NCBI GenBank assembly: GCA_900472605.1
Contig: UCJD01000014.1
Coordinates: 1-49,303, forward strand
From: Hyphomicrobiales bacterium
GTDB lineage: Bacteria; Pseudomonadota; Alphaproteobacteria; Rhizobiales; Rhizobiaceae
DNA: 49,303 bases
Direction: 5' to 3'
Positions 9,322-18,306 of this stretch are shown here, in pieces. The notes beneath the pieces were generated by a model, which saw nothing but the letters and a program-made list of their open reading frames with translations, did not search any database and was not told where the DNA came from. The position numbers were made by a program, and so were the translations under genes. The first letter of the stretch is position 1. Each line of letters begins with the position of its first letter.

Positions 9322-9345
9322 AGATTGCTACTCATGTAGCAATCT
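9322..9345 (+). repeat. Perfect 10-bp inverted repeat downstream of hemH
   Basis: AGATTGCTAC, a TCAT loop, then GTAGCAATCT form a perfect hairpin 64 bases after the hemH stop. It is followed by CCTTTG rather than a full T-run, so it may be a weak terminator or an mRNA-stabilising hairpin. It borders the DUF3800 remnant. Confidence 0.55.
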
Positions 9346-9348
9346 CCT

Positions 9349-9570
9349 TTGCAGGGCCCTAATGGTGCCATGCCGGATTTCGAAATTGTCTTCGTCTCGA
9401 AACAGGCAAACAGCGCGGGACTTCAATTGGCGGACCTGATCGCCCGACCGATCGGCTTGCGAATACTACGCGAGGCCCAAACGAACCGCGCCTTCGACAT
9501 TATCGAGCCTAAGATATGGAGGGGCGCGCATGGCTACGGTTGGCCCTATGGGATGAAAGTATTCCCTTGA
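9349..9570 (+). pseudogene. C-terminal remnant of a DUF3800 protein
   Basis: About 70 codons resemble the C terminus of DUF3800 proteins: VSKQANSAGLQLADLIARP, then NRAFDIIEPK and a closing GYGWPYGMKVFP. Full DUF3800 proteins are over 200 residues and carry acidic RNase H-like motifs near their N terminus; none of that is present, since hemH and a hairpin lie immediately upstream. The only possible start is a TTG at 9349 or an internal ATG at 9370, with no good ribosome binding site. I read this as the decayed end of a gene whose front part was deleted. DUF3800 genes are often found on mobile or defence-related islands, so it may mark an old insertion. Confidence 0.7.
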
Positions 9571-9599
9571 AAGCGAAAGGCCCCGGATAAACCGAGGCC
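9570..9599 (-). terminator. Possible terminator of the queCDE operon
   Basis: Read on the minus strand, GGCCTCGG, a TTTAT loop and CCGGGGCC (one mismatch) are followed by TTTCGCTTTC. It lies 75 bases beyond the queE stop. The broken T-run makes it only moderately convincing. Confidence 0.45.
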
Positions 9600-9673
9600 A
9601 CGACGCCGACCAGGAACGAACCCCAATCCACTTGTCCTTAAAATAGGATGTTTCGCGATAATCGCAATATATT

Positions 9674-10408
9674 TCACACCCCCCGCCGATTCCCCCACAA
9701 CAACACATGCAGCTGCGGCAGCACCCGTGCCGAAAACCAGCGATCGTCTGTCACCTTTCCGACCAGCCACAGCATCCGCTCCATGATGCCATCGATATCA
9801 ATCCGGGCATCGTCGTCATGCGGCGGCGGCGGTGTGTGGTTGCCCGGCTGCAGATAGACCGGCAGTTCCGGATAGCGCAGCGATGCCTGTCGCGCAAAAT
9901 CATAATCCGCATCGTCGAAGATGACGAATTTCAGCGCAATGCTCGGCGCTTTGCCCGCCGCCTCGAGACAGTCCGCAAACACGTCCCAATCCGTCTCCAT
10001 GCCGCTCGACGGCGGCTTCGGCGAAAGCACCAGTACGTCGAGATCGGCGAACCAGTCGCGGGCGACGCTGCCCTGCGTTTCAATCGCGAAGCGATAGCCG
10101 TCGTTCTTGCCGCGCCTGATCAGCGGCTTCAGCGGCTGGATCGCCGGATTGCCACCCGATAGCGACACCATCAACGGGCTGCCGCCCGAGAGGTTGCGCA
10201 CCTCCTCCCAGATCGCCTGCGCCGACATCGGCGTCCAGTCATGGCGATAGGCGCTGTCGACGGCGTGCAGCGTGTCGCACCACGAACAGCGGTAATCGCA
10301 GCCGCCGGTGCGCACGAAGACCGTCGGCTGACCGATCAGCATACCCTCGCCCTGGATGGTCGGACCGAAGATCTCGCTGATCCGGATCGTCTCCTGAGCC
10401 GCGCTCAC
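9674..10408 (-). CDS. queE: 7-carboxy-7-deazaguanine synthase
   Basis: A radical-SAM enzyme that converts 6-carboxy-tetrahydropterin to 7-carboxy-7-deazaguanine, the third step of preQ0/queuosine synthesis. The 244-residue product carries the cluster-binding motif [10 protein letters not shown] (CX3CX2C), preceded by [19 protein letters not shown], the usual queE opening, and a [12 protein letters not shown] segment in the SAM-binding region. The start is a GTG at 10408 that overlaps the queD stop in a four-base GTGA. A longer reading to 10483 runs into queD and is rejected. It is the last gene of a tightly packed queC-queD-queE operon; coupling by overlapping stop and start is likely. Confidence 0.93.
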   Translation of the reverse strand: MSAAQETIRISEIFGPTIQGEGMLIGQPTVFVRTGGCDYRCSWCDTLHAVDSAYRHDWTPMSAQAIWEEVRNLSGGSPLMVSLSGGNPAIQPLKPLIRRGKNDGYRFAIETQGSVARDWFADLDVLVLSPKPPSSGMETDWDVFADCLEAAGKAPSIALKFVIFDDADYDFARQASLRYPELPVYLQPGNHTPPPPHDDDARIDIDGIMERMLWLVGKVTDDRWFSARVLPQLHVLLWGNRRGV

Positions 10409-10761
10409 GGCCGGTACTCCGCCCATGTCTTCGGCGTCTCGCTGACCTTGACGGCCGACGTCTCGGGCAGGATCGCCTTGCACCAGTCGTAGAAGTGCTT
10501 CGCCAGATATTCCGACGTCACCTTCTCATGCCCCAGCACCTCGTTCAGGTGCCGGTGGTCGAAACGATCGTCGATATAGCGCTTCAGCGGCGACAGTTCG
10601 TGATAATCGCGCACGAAGCCGTCGCCGCTGAGTTCAGTGGCCGCCAGCTCGACGACGACGATATAGTTATGCCCGTGCAGCCGCGCGCACTGGTGATCAG
10701 AGGGCAGATGCGACAGCTGGTGCGAGGCGGAAAAGTGGAATTCCTTGGTGATGCGGTACAC
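10405..10761 (-). CDS. queD: 6-carboxy-5,6,7,8-tetrahydropterin synthase
   Basis: This enzyme converts 7,8-dihydroneopterin triphosphate to 6-carboxy-tetrahydropterin for the queuosine pathway. The 118-residue length is normal. The zinc ligands are visible as His14 (FSASHQL) and the pair His29/His31 in LHGHNY, and the catalytic Cys25 lies just before them in [17 protein letters not shown] and the downstream [13 protein letters not shown] segment also fit the family. The gene starts two bases after the queC stop and overlaps queE by four bases. Confidence 0.95.
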   Translation of the reverse strand: MYRITKEFHFSASHQLSHLPSDHQCARLHGHNYIVVVELAATELSGDGFVRDYHELSPLKRYIDDRFDHRHLNEVLGHEKVTSEYLAKHFYDWCKAILPETSAVKVSETPKTWAEYRP

Positions 10762-10763
10762 GA

Positions 10764-11471
10764 CTACACCTCCGTGGCCGAGAAGCCTGACGTCGCCGCC
10801 TTCCAGAAGTCGGCGTCGTCGTACTGGGTCGGATCCTCAACCCCCGCCAGATGAAACGCCTCGCGCCGCTCCACGCAGGTGCCGCAACGCCCGCAATGGC
10901 GCGCCCCGCCCTTGTAGCAGGACCACGTCTCGGCAAACGGCGTCCGGTGCTTGGCCCCATCGGTAACGATATCGGCCTTTGTGACGTTGACGTAGGGCGC
11001 CTGCAGCCGGACGCTGGCATAGCCGTCCAACGCCGCGTCCTGCATCGTCTGGAACGCGTCGATGAAGCCTGGCCGGCAATCCGGGTAGATGAAGTGGTCG
11101 CCGCCATGCACGGCAACGGCAACCGCATCCGCCTTCTGCGCAGCGGCAAGCCCGAAGGCGATGGCGAGCATGATGGCGTTGCGGTTCGGCACCACGGTCG
11201 ATTTCATCGTCTCCTCGGCATAGTGGCCGTCGGGCACGTCTATATTATCAGTCAGCGCCGAGCCGGTGAGATGGCTGCCGATCGGCCTGATGTCGATGAT
11301 CTGGTGCGGCACGCCGAGCCTCATTGCGCAGGCGGCGGCGTAGTCCAGTTCCTTGCGGTGGCGCTGGCCGTAATCGAAGGAGAGCAGGCCGATGAGGGTT
11401 TGTTCGGCTGCCACTCTGTGCGCAAGCGAAACGGAGTCCAATCCGCCGGAGCAGATGACGATAGTCTTCAT
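10764..11471 (-). CDS. queC: 7-cyano-7-deazaguanine synthase
   Basis: An ATP-dependent ligase that turns 7-carboxy-7-deazaguanine into preQ0. The 235-residue protein starts with the PP-loop pyrophosphatase motif SGGLDS (near residue 8). It has PNRNAIMLAIAFGLA in the middle and the C-terminal zinc knuckle CYKGGARHCGRCGTC. The ATG at 11471 is chosen because it places the PP-loop correctly and because AAGGGA lies 8 bases upstream; a reading from 11543 crosses the riboswitch. It is the first gene of queCDE, and its ribosome binding site is the 3' strand of a preQ1-I riboswitch, so translation should drop when the cell has enough preQ1. Confidence 0.95.
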   Translation of the reverse strand: MKTIVICSGGLDSVSLAHRVAAEQTLIGLLSFDYGQRHRKELDYAAACAMRLGVPHQIIDIRPIGSHLTGSALTDNIDVPDGHYAEETMKSTVVPNRNAIMLAIAFGLAAAQKADAVAVAVHGGDHFIYPDCRPGFIDAFQTMQDAALDGYASVRLQAPYVNVTKADIVTDGAKHRTPFAETWSCYKGGARHCGRCGTCVERREAFHLAGVEDPTQYDDADFWKAATSGFSATEV

Positions 11472-11480
11472 GATTGAGAT

Positions 11481-11514
11481 CCCTTGTTTTGACCGGGTGG
11501 GCTGCGACCGGATA
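11481..11514 (-). promoter_or_regulatory. preQ1-I riboswitch controlling queC translation
   Basis: On the transcript, a stem CCGG/CCGG encloses a loop beginning UCGCAG. It is followed by an A-rich tail CAAAACAAGG whose AAGGG is also the queC ribosome binding site, 9 bases before the ATG. The segments GUCGCAG and CAAAACAAGG are identical, from memory, to the aptamer of Thermoanaerobacter tengcongensis (class I, type II), which works by hiding the ribosome binding site in the pseudoknot. The cytosine just before the 3' stem strand sits where the preQ1-pairing C15 lies. The P1 stem is four pairs, and the A-rich loop is a little shorter than in that model. The position directly before a queuosine operon strongly supports the call. 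Confidence 0.8.
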
Positions 11515-11666
11515 CGGGGCCTTCTAGGCCAAAGGGACCACATTGTGAAGAACCAATCGAACCCCCATATTTGATAGGCAGAGCAGCACGACTACCTGAG
11601 AGCGTGGCTTTTGAAATCGTCTCGGCTAAGGTGCGGCTATTCGATTCGGGTTTTGGGAGGTATTTC

Positions 11667-12680
11667 ATGGTTTTGGGCGGCTTCGACATCGTGGTCATCG
11701 CGCTGGTGGTCTTCGTCATCCTGGTGCTGTTTGCCGGCATCAAGACGGTTCCGCAGGGCTATCAGTACACGGTCGAGCGCTTCGGTCGCTACACCCGCAC
11801 GCTGGGACCCGGCCTCAACATCATCACCCCCTTCATCGAGCGCGTCGGCGCCCGCATGAACGTCATGGAGCAGGTGCTCGACGTCCCCACGCAGGAAGTC
11901 ATCACCCGCGACAATGCCTCTGTCTCGGCCGATGCCGTCGCCTTCTACCAGATTCTCAACGCAGCCCAGGCGGCCTACCAGGTCTCCAACCTCGAAAACG
12001 CCATCCTCAACCTGACCATGACCAACATCCGCTCGGTTATGGGCTCGATGGATCTCGACGAGCTGCTCTCCAACCGCGACGCCATCAATGATCGCCTGCT
12101 GCGCGTGGTCGACGACGCCGTCCAGCCCTGGGGCATCAAGGTCACCCGAGTCGAGATCAAGGACATACAGCCGCCGCGCGATCTCGTCGACGCCATGGCC
12201 CGCCAGATGAAGGCCGAGCGCGAAAAGCGTGCACAGGTACTCGAGGCCGAAGGCTCCAGAAACGCCCAGATCCTGCGCGCCGAAGGCGCCAAGCAGTCGG
12301 CGATCCTGCAAGCCGAGGGCCAGCGCGAGGCGGCCTTCCGCAACGCCGAGGCCCGCGAGCGCCTTGCCGAGGCAGAAGCCAAGGCGACGAAGATGGTGTC
12401 GGAAGCGATTGCCGCCGGGGACGTGCAGGCCATCAACTACTTCGTGGCGCAGAAATACACCGAGGCGCTGACCGCGATCGGCTCCGCCACCAATTCCAAG
12501 GTCGTGCTGATGCCGATCGAGGCATCGTCAATCATTGGCTCGCTGAGCGGCATCGGCGCCATCGCCAAGGAAGTCTTCGGCGGCAACGACAATCCCCCGG
12601 CAGCGCCCGCGCCGCGCCAGGTCCAGTCCCCGCGCACGACGCCGCAAGTCAACCCGTTCAACCAGAACCCGGAGCGCTGA
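11667..12680 (+). CDS. SPFH/stomatin-like membrane protein
   Basis: A 337-residue SPFH (band 7) protein. Residues 5-27 form one N-terminal membrane helix (DIVVIALVVFVILVLFAG). The SPFH domain follows with PQGYQYTVERFGRYTRTLGPG, VPTQEVITRDNASVSADAV and VEIKDIQPP, and then an Ala/Glu-rich coiled coil (EAEGSRNAQILRAEGAKQS and on) to about residue 250. The C terminus is Pro/Gln-rich. Such proteins oligomerise in membrane microdomains and are thought to help membrane quality control. The ATG at 11667 follows GGGAGG by six bases. The next gene, NfeD-like, starts three bases after the stop; this SPFH-NfeD pairing is widespread. It is divergent from queC. Confidence 0.92.
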   Translation: MVLGGFDIVVIALVVFVILVLFAGIKTVPQGYQYTVERFGRYTRTLGPGLNIITPFIERVGARMNVMEQVLDVPTQEVITRDNASVSADAVAFYQILNAAQAAYQVSNLENAILNLTMTNIRSVMGSMDLDELLSNRDAINDRLLRVVDDAVQPWGIKVTRVEIKDIQPPRDLVDAMARQMKAEREKRAQVLEAEGSRNAQILRAEGAKQSAILQAEGQREAAFRNAEARERLAEAEAKATKMVSEAIAAGDVQAINYFVAQKYTEALTAIGSATNSKVVLMPIEASSIIGSLSGIGAIAKEVFGGNDNPPAAPAPRQVQSPRTTPQVNPFNQNPER

Positions 12681-12683
12681 TAG

Positions 12684-13139
12684 ATGCTATCTGCCATCAC
12701 ATCGGAACTCGGGCCATGGAGCTGGTGGGTCGTCGGCCTCGTGCTGCTTGCCGCCGAGATGATGGTGCCCGGCTTCTTCCTCGTCTGGATCGGCTTGGCG
12801 GCAATGGCCGTCGGCGCGCTCTCGCTGCTCTTCTGGGATAGCGTATTCTGGGTCTGGCAGCTACAGGCGATCCTCTTCGCCGCCTTCGCCGTCGCCGCCA
12901 CCTTCATCGGCCGCAAGCTGACACGCGATCACGGCGAGACCGACGAACCCTTCCTCAACCAGCGCGGCGCCAGCCTGGTCGGCCGCACGGCGACGCTTGC
13001 CGAGCCGATCGCCGAGGGCCGCGGTCGCATCAGGCTTGACGATACGCAATGGAAGGTGAGCGGCCCTGATCTGCCCATTGGCGCACGCGTCAAGGTCATA
13101 TCCAGCAAGGGCCGTGACCTGATAGTCGAGGAAGCCTGA
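12684..13139 (+). CDS. NfeD family membrane protein
   Basis: A 151-residue partner of the SPFH protein. The N-terminal half holds two or three membrane helices (WWVVGLVLLAAEMMVPGFF, then VWIGLAAMAVGALSLLF, and a segment near LQAILFAAFAVAATFIG). The C-terminal part (about residues 90-151) is the small OB-fold NfeD domain, with LVGRTATLAEPIAEGRGRI and VKVISSKGRDLIVEEA. This is the short, protease-free form of NfeD. It begins three bases after the SPFH stop and is surely co-transcribed. The precise function is not established. Confidence 0.9.
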   Translation: MLSAITSELGPWSWWVVGLVLLAAEMMVPGFFLVWIGLAAMAVGALSLLFWDSVFWVWQLQAILFAAFAVAATFIGRKLTRDHGETDEPFLNQRGASLVGRTATLAEPIAEGRGRIRLDDTQWKVSGPDLPIGARVKVISSKGRDLIVEEA

Positions 13140-13143
13140 TCCC

Positions 13144-13162
13144 GATCAAGCTGACCTTGATC
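13144..13162. repeat. Inverted repeat between convergent genes
   Basis: GATCAAG, CTGAC, CTTGATC forms a 7-bp hairpin in the 21-base gap between the NfeD and arabinose-5-phosphate isomerase genes, touching the latter's stop codon. It may act as a shared weak terminator; there is no T-run. Confidence 0.4.
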
Positions 13163-14162
13163 AGGCCACACCGATCCGCAAGAGATCGTGGAAATGAATG
13201 AGCCCGACCGGCTTGTTGTCGTCATCGACGACAATGAGCGCTCCTATGCTGTGCTTGTTCAAGAGCGCCAGCGCCGCGGTGGCCAGCACATTCGGCTTCA
13301 CCGTCTTCGGCGAGCGCGTCATGATATCGTCGACGACGAGTTCGGAGAGGTTGCGCGTCAGGTTGCGCGCCATGTCGCCCTCGGTGACGATGCCGCAGAG
13401 CCGGCCATCCTCGTCGAGAATGCCGACACAGCCGAAATGTTTGCGCGACAGCGTCGAGATCGCCTCCGGCAAAGGCGTGCCCTTGGGCACCAGTGGTACG
13501 CGTTCGCCGGTGTGCATGACATCGGCGACATGGCTCAAGGCAGCGCCAAGTTTGCCGCCGGGATGGAACACATGGAAATCGCGCGCCGTAAAGCCGCGCG
13601 CTTCAAGCAGCGCGATCGCCAGCGCATCACCCATGGCAAGCTGCATCATGGTCGATGTGGTCGGCGCGAGCCCATGAGGGCAGGCTTCCTCGACATTAGG
13701 CATCAGGAGCACGACGTCGGACGCCCTGCCGAGCGATGATTCCTGCGAGCAGGTCATGGAAATCAGCGGTATGGAGAAGCGGCGGGTGTAGGCGATGATG
13801 TTGCGCAGCTCGACGCTCTCGCCGCCTTTCGACAGCGCCAGCACCGCGTCCCCCAGCCCCACCATGCCGAGATCGCCATGATTGGCTTCGGCGGCATGCA
13901 TGAAGAAGGCGGGCGTTCCGGTCGAAGCTAGCGTCGCGGCGATCTTCACGCCGATGTGGCCGCTCTTGCCGACGCCGGTGACGATCACCCGCCCCGATAT
14001 CCCACCGATTGTCTCGACGGCCTGTAGGAAAGGCCCGGCGAGATCGCCGTCGAAAGCCTGTTCGAGGGACACCAACGACTGTCGTTCGGTGGCGAGCGTA
14101 CGCCTGGCCGAGTCGATCACGCCGTTGTCGATGAGATTTACCGCGCGCTTGATCATCGCCAT
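13161..14162 (-). CDS. kdsD: Arabinose-5-phosphate isomerase (KpsF/GutQ family)
   Basis: This enzyme interconverts D-ribulose 5-phosphate and D-arabinose 5-phosphate, the precursor of the Kdo sugar of lipopolysaccharide (and of some capsules). The 333-residue protein has an N-terminal SIS domain (about residues 45-180) with GRVIVTGVGKSGHIGVKIAATL, the HAAEANHGDLGM block and EACPHGLAPTTST. Two CBS domains follow (from VADVMHTGERVPLV, and VDDIMTRSPKTVKPN). The full length and intact SIS motifs fit KdsD. KpsF, its capsule-locus paralogue, cannot be separated by sequence, but no capsule genes are nearby, which favours kdsD. Confidence 0.9.
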   Translation of the reverse strand: MAMIKRAVNLIDNGVIDSARRTLATERQSLVSLEQAFDGDLAGPFLQAVETIGGISGRVIVTGVGKSGHIGVKIAATLASTGTPAFFMHAAEANHGDLGMVGLGDAVLALSKGGESVELRNIIAYTRRFSIPLISMTCSQESSLGRASDVVLLMPNVEEACPHGLAPTTSTMMQLAMGDALAIALLEARGFTARDFHVFHPGGKLGAALSHVADVMHTGERVPLVPKGTPLPEAISTLSRKHFGCVGILDEDGRLCGIVTEGDMARNLTRNLSELVVDDIMTRSPKTVKPNVLATAALALLNKHSIGALIVVDDDNKPVGLIHFHDLLRIGVA

Positions 14163-14296
14163 CCGTTAGCCGCTTTCCAGCGCGGTGTCCACCATAGCGG
14201 CGGATTGCGCACCGCTTGCGATCAAATGGCAACGAATGGTTAACCACGAGGCTTTACGTTCGGGTAACCACTTCGAAGCATGCCGAGCGCGACCAT

Positions 14297-15856
14297 ATGG
14301 GCCATTGGAGACATACGAGCAGTCTGACGCCGCTCCGCGCGGCGGGCGTTGCGGTGTCCGTGGCGCTGGCTGCTCTCGAACTCATGGCCCCGGCATCCGC
14401 TCTCGCCCAATCGGCACGCACGGCCGCATCGTCGAGCGTACTCGCGCAATCGGCCTACATCGCCACCCCCGATGCGACGGGCGATCAGCAGGACGACGGC
14501 ACGACCATACCCGGCGCCACGGCATCCGCCGACGACCCATCCGCTGCCAACACCGCCGCCCCCAATGGCGCGAACGCCGCCGCGACCGCACGGCCAGCCA
14601 CATCGGGTGACCAGCCGAGCGACGAGACCACCGGCTCCATTCTCGACGAAGACATGATGCGGCTGAACACCCGCGAGGCGCCGCTCGACGAGCGCAGGCC
14701 GCGCAAGCCCGACGTCAATCTCTCGACCGAGGAAACGCCGGGCATCCGCGTCGGCACCTTCGTGCTGCGCCCGACGGTGACACAAAGCATCAACACCGAG
14801 ACGCAGAAGGATGGCGACGTCAAGCAGACGCGCGCCTTCCTCGAAACCGACATGAAGACGACGCTGACGTCGGACTGGGCGCTGCACCAGCTGCTGATCA
14901 CGAGCGAAGGCGCCTGGCAGAAGAATGTCAGCGGCGAAGGCGAGGAGCAGCCCGACTTCAGGATCAACGGCGATCTGAGGCTCGATCTTCCCGAGGAAAC
15001 CACGGCCCACATCACCGGTGGCTACCACTTCTATCGCGAGGACACCGACGACCCGAACGCCCTGCAGAACGCCGACCAGCAATCGGACGTGCAGGAGTTA
15101 ACCCTCGGCGCCTCGATCGAGCGCGATTTCGGCATCCTGCGCGGCAGTACCGGCATCGATTTCACCCGCACGATCTATTCCGACGCAACGCTGTCTGATG
15201 GTACCGTCGTATCGCTCAGCGACCGCGACCAGACATCGGGCACGCTACGCGGCCGCATCGGCTACGAACTCTCGCCCGCCCTCATTCCCTTCATCGAGGG
15301 CAATGTCGGCAAGACGGTATATGACGAGACGACCGACGTGGCGGGCTACCAGCGCTCCGGCGACAGCTACGGCGTCAAGGCTGGCGTCGAGGTCGATCTT
15401 GGTGAAAAACTGCGCGGCGAAGTGGGCATCGGCTACGAGATCGCCAGCTTCGACGACGACCGGCTGTCCGATATCGACGCCACGGTTGTCGATGCCAGCG
15501 TCCGCTGGTCGCCGTTGCGCGGCACGGATATCGACTTCGGCCTGCAGACGAGCCTGCAGCCTTCGACCACGCCAGGTGTCGCGGGCTACATCTCGCGCGC
15601 CATGACGACGACGGTCACGCATCAGCTGCGCGACAATCTGTTTGGAACTTTCCTGGGTGGGATAACCTTGCGCGACTATCCGTCGGATAGCGCGATCAGC
15701 GACGAGACCGTCTATACGACTAGCGCCGGCTTGACCTGGAACATCAACCGATATCTCGATCTGACGAGCACCATCGGCTACGAACTCACCTCCAGAAAAG
15801 TCGGCGCCGACTCGCAGCAATGGCGAGCCGGCGTCGGTCTGAAGCTGAAGCGCTGA
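14297..15856 (+). CDS. Outer membrane beta-barrel protein (BBP2-like)
   Basis: A 519-residue secreted protein whose C-terminal two thirds alternate short amphipathic strands and acidic turns, typical of the BBP2-type beta-barrel family of Alphaproteobacteria. The N terminus carries a long signal peptide with hydrophobic core AAGVAVSVALAALELMA ending near ASALA-Q. It is followed by an Ala/Thr/Asp-rich low-complexity stretch (about residues 45-115), an acidic segment, and then the barrel from GTFVLRPTVTQS to the C-terminal RAGVGLKLKR. The ATG at 14297 is chosen because it gives a reasonable signal peptide; a TTG at 14216 would add 27 unlikely residues. It is divergent from kdsD by 134 bases and convergent with galU. 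Cargo or ligand is unknown. Confidence 0.78.
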   Translation: MGHWRHTSSLTPLRAAGVAVSVALAALELMAPASALAQSARTAASSSVLAQSAYIATPDATGDQQDDGTTIPGATASADDPSAANTAAPNGANAAATARPATSGDQPSDETTGSILDEDMMRLNTREAPLDERRPRKPDVNLSTEETPGIRVGTFVLRPTVTQSINTETQKDGDVKQTRAFLETDMKTTLTSDWALHQLLITSEGAWQKNVSGEGEEQPDFRINGDLRLDLPEETTAHITGGYHFYREDTDDPNALQNADQQSDVQELTLGASIERDFGILRGSTGIDFTRTIYSDATLSDGTVVSLSDRDQTSGTLRGRIGYELSPALIPFIEGNVGKTVYDETTDVAGYQRSGDSYGVKAGVEVDLGEKLRGEVGIGYEIASFDDDRLSDIDATVVDASVRWSPLRGTDIDFGLQTSLQPSTTPGVAGYISRAMTTTVTHQLRDNLFGTFLGGITLRDYPSDSAISDETVYTTSAGLTWNINRYLDLTSTIGYELTSRKVGADSQQWRAGVGLKLKR

Positions 15857-15904
15857 CAGCGATCGGGAAGACCGCGATGCGGCCTCCCCTTGGATCGCCC
15901 GATA

Positions 15905-16792
15905 TCACAGACCCTTGAGCAGGTCCTTGAAGCCATCGATCACGGTCGGGCGGATATCCGCGCGCTCGAGCGCGAAGGCGACGTTGGCGAGGATGAAGCC
16001 ATCCTTGGCGCCGCAGTCATAGGTCGTGCCCTTGAAGTGATAGCCAGCGAAATCCTGATCCTTCAGCAGCTTCAGCATGCCGTCGGTGAGCTGGATCTCG
16101 TTGCCGGCGCCCCGTTCCTGGGTTTCCAGGATCTTGAACACTTCGGGCTGCAGGATGTAGCGGCCGTTGATGAAGAAGTTCGACGGTGCGGTGCCCTTGG
16201 CGGGCTTCTCGACCATGCCGGTGATGCGGAAGCCGTCACCGATCGCGTCGCCGACGCCGACGATGCCATACTTGTGGGCCTGATCGGGCGCGCACTCTTC
16301 GACGGCGATGATATTGCCGCCGCTCTGTGCGTAAAGGTCGATCATGCCCTTCATGCAGCCCTTGGCTTCGCTCTTCATGATCATGTCTGGAAGCAGCAGC
16401 GCAAAGGGCTCGTCGCCGATGATCTCGCGGGCGCACCACACGGCGTGACCGAGGCCGAGCGGCTCCTGCTGACGGGTGAAGCTTACGGTGCCAGCCTTGG
16501 GAAGCTGGCCTGCCAGCAGCGTGATTTCGGCGTTCTTGCTGCGCTCGCGCAGCGTCTGCTCGAGTTCGAAATGGATGTCGAAATAGTCTTCGATGATGTG
16601 CTTGTTACGGCCCGTCACGAAAACGAAATGTTCGATCCCGGCTTCGAGCGCTTCATCCACCACATACTGAATGATCGGCTTGTCGACGACAGTCAGCATT
16701 TCCTTTGGAACGGCCTTGGTGGCCGGAAGGAAGCGCGTGCCGAGACCGGCGACCGGGAATACAGCTTTGCGAACTTTTTTATGCTCTGCCAC
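15905..16792 (-). CDS. galU: UTP-glucose-1-phosphate uridylyltransferase
   Basis: This cytoplasmic enzyme makes UDP-glucose from UTP and glucose 1-phosphate, for exopolysaccharide, LPS and cyclic glucans. The 295-residue protein opens with the nucleotidyltransferase signature [20 protein letters not shown], followed by [18 protein letters not shown], the [15 protein letters not shown] block, [19 protein letters not shown], and [12 protein letters not shown] in the sugar-binding region. Length and motifs are standard. AGGAGG lies 6-11 bases upstream of the ATG. In rhizobia the same gene is sometimes called exoN; no exo cluster is visible here, so galU is preferred. Confidence 0.94.
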   Translation of the reverse strand: MAEHKKVRKAVFPVAGLGTRFLPATKAVPKEMLTVVDKPIIQYVVDEALEAGIEHFVFVTGRNKHIIEDYFDIHFELEQTLRERSKNAEITLLAGQLPKAGTVSFTRQQEPLGLGHAVWCAREIIGDEPFALLLPDMIMKSEAKGCMKGMIDLYAQSGGNIIAVEECAPDQAHKYGIVGVGDAIGDGFRITGMVEKPAKGTAPSNFFINGRYILQPEVFKILETQERGAGNEIQLTDGMLKLLKDQDFAGYHFKGTTYDCGAKDGFILANVAFALERADIRPTVIDGFKDLLKGL

Positions 16793-16993
16793 ACAGGCCT
16801 CCTGCGATGATTCTAACGCTTGAAATATAACGCGATTTTGATTGGATTAGATGAGATTTGCTACGGTTTTGCAAATAGTGACTGTGTTCGTGCGTCATGG
16901 TAAAGAATTTGTTGACTCCGTTCGGGTAGTCTCAGGCTCGAGCGGGAAATTCGCGCTCTGCTGTGCCTGAAACGAAAGGACGGATGACCGCCG

Positions 16994-18217
16994 ATGACTC
17001 AAAATCACAAAATCTCCCTTCGTGGTCTTGCATTCGCATTCATCATGACCGCATCCGCCAGTCTGGCGCCTGTTAACGCCATGGCCGACCAGCGGTTCCA
17101 GAAGTGGATCGCGGACTTCTATCAAACTGCCGCTCAAAATGGCATCAGCAAGGCAACTTATCGTAAAGCTTTCGCAGGCGTCAGCGACCCCGACCCGACG
17201 GTGCTGGAAAAGGCTGCTTATCAGCCTGAATTTACGACGAAAATCTGGGATTATGTGGATTCTCGCGTAAATCCTTATACCGTGCAAATCGGCCGCAAGA
17301 TGATGGCGAAACACGCCTCTACGTTGAATTGGATCGAGCGCAATTTCGGTGTCGACAAGACGATTCTCTTGGCGATCTGGTCGATGGAATCGAATTACGG
17401 CGCGGTTCTGGAGAAGGACGACAGGCTGCATTACGTGCCCCGCGCGCTGGCAACACTCGCCTATGCCGACGCCAAGCGCGCCAAGTTCGCGCAGAAGCAG
17501 CTGATCGCCGCCTTGAAGATTTTGCAGAATGGCGACATTTCGCCCGACGGCATGACAGGCTCCTGGGCCGGCGCCATGGGCCACACCCAGTTCATCCCTA
17601 CCAGCTACCTGCTCTATGCGGTCGATGCCGACGGCAACGGCCACCGCGACATCTGGAACTCGGTTCCCGACGCGCTCGCCACCTCCGCCAATCTTTTGAA
17701 GAAAAACGGTTGGGATTTCGGCAAGACCTGGGGCTATGAAGTCAAGGTGCCATCAAGCGCGCTCAAGCACGTCGGCAAGACGATGACGCTGTCGCAGTGG
17801 GCGGCGCTTGGCCTGCAGCGTCCGAGCGGCATGGGCTTCAAGGACGGCGGCGGCAAGGCCGTGCTGAAGATGCCCGCCGGCAACGACGGCCCCGGCTTCC
17901 TGATGACCAGCAACTTCTACACCATCAAGAAGTACAATGCCTCCGACAGCTACGCCATCGCCGTCGGCCTGCTTGCCGACGAGATCGCCGGCTACGGCGG
18001 CATGAAGCAGCGCTGGCCGCGCCCGGATGGCACGCTCGACGTCAAGGAGAAATTCGAGCTGCAGACCCGGCTGAAGGCGCTCGGCTATTACGACGGCGAG
18101 GTCGACGGCAATTTCGGCAGCGGCTCCAAGGCCGCAATATCGGCCGTCCAGGGACGCATCGGCATGCAGGCCGATGGCGAACCCTCGCTGCCGCTCCTGA
18201 ACGCGCTTCGCAGGTAG
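16994..18217 (+). CDS. MltB-type lytic murein transglycosylase with PG-binding domain
   Basis: A periplasmic enzyme that cuts peptidoglycan glycan strands to form 1,6-anhydro-muropeptides. The 407-residue protein begins with a Sec signal peptide ending near NAMA-D (residue 31). The SLT_2/MltB domain spans about residues 33-325, with catalytic Glu132 in SMESNYGA, then GSWAGAMGHTQFIPTSYLLYAVDADGNG (positions 17560-17641) carrying the substrate-binding motifs, and ALATSANLLKKNGW. A C-terminal peptidoglycan-binding type 1 domain follows (LQTRLKALGYYDGEVDG). No lipobox is visible, so it is probably soluble. The next gene, a DUF459 hydrolase, starts 89 bases on and is likely related in function. 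Confidence 0.92.
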   Translation: MTQNHKISLRGLAFAFIMTASASLAPVNAMADQRFQKWIADFYQTAAQNGISKATYRKAFAGVSDPDPTVLEKAAYQPEFTTKIWDYVDSRVNPYTVQIGRKMMAKHASTLNWIERNFGVDKTILLAIWSMESNYGAVLEKDDRLHYVPRALATLAYADAKRAKFAQKQLIAALKILQNGDISPDGMTGSWAGAMGHTQFIPTSYLLYAVDADGNGHRDIWNSVPDALATSANLLKKNGWDFGKTWGYEVKVPSSALKHVGKTMTLSQWAALGLQRPSGMGFKDGGGKAVLKMPAGNDGPGFLMTSNFYTIKKYNASDSYAIAVGLLADEIAGYGGMKQRWPRPDGTLDVKEKFELQTRLKALGYYDGEVDGNFGSGSKAAISAVQGRIGMQADGEPSLPLLNALRR

Positions 18218-18306
18218 CCGCGATCAAAAACATGCGCACCGCGCTTTGGGGTGTGGACGCCCGTCCCGCTCCATGAGAAAATAAGCGTCGATGCAGGGCG
18301 GCCGAT

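Noticed and set aside
9349..9570. The DUF3800 frame as an intact small gene
   Set aside because: It lacks the N-terminal two thirds of the family and has only a TTG start without a ribosome binding site.
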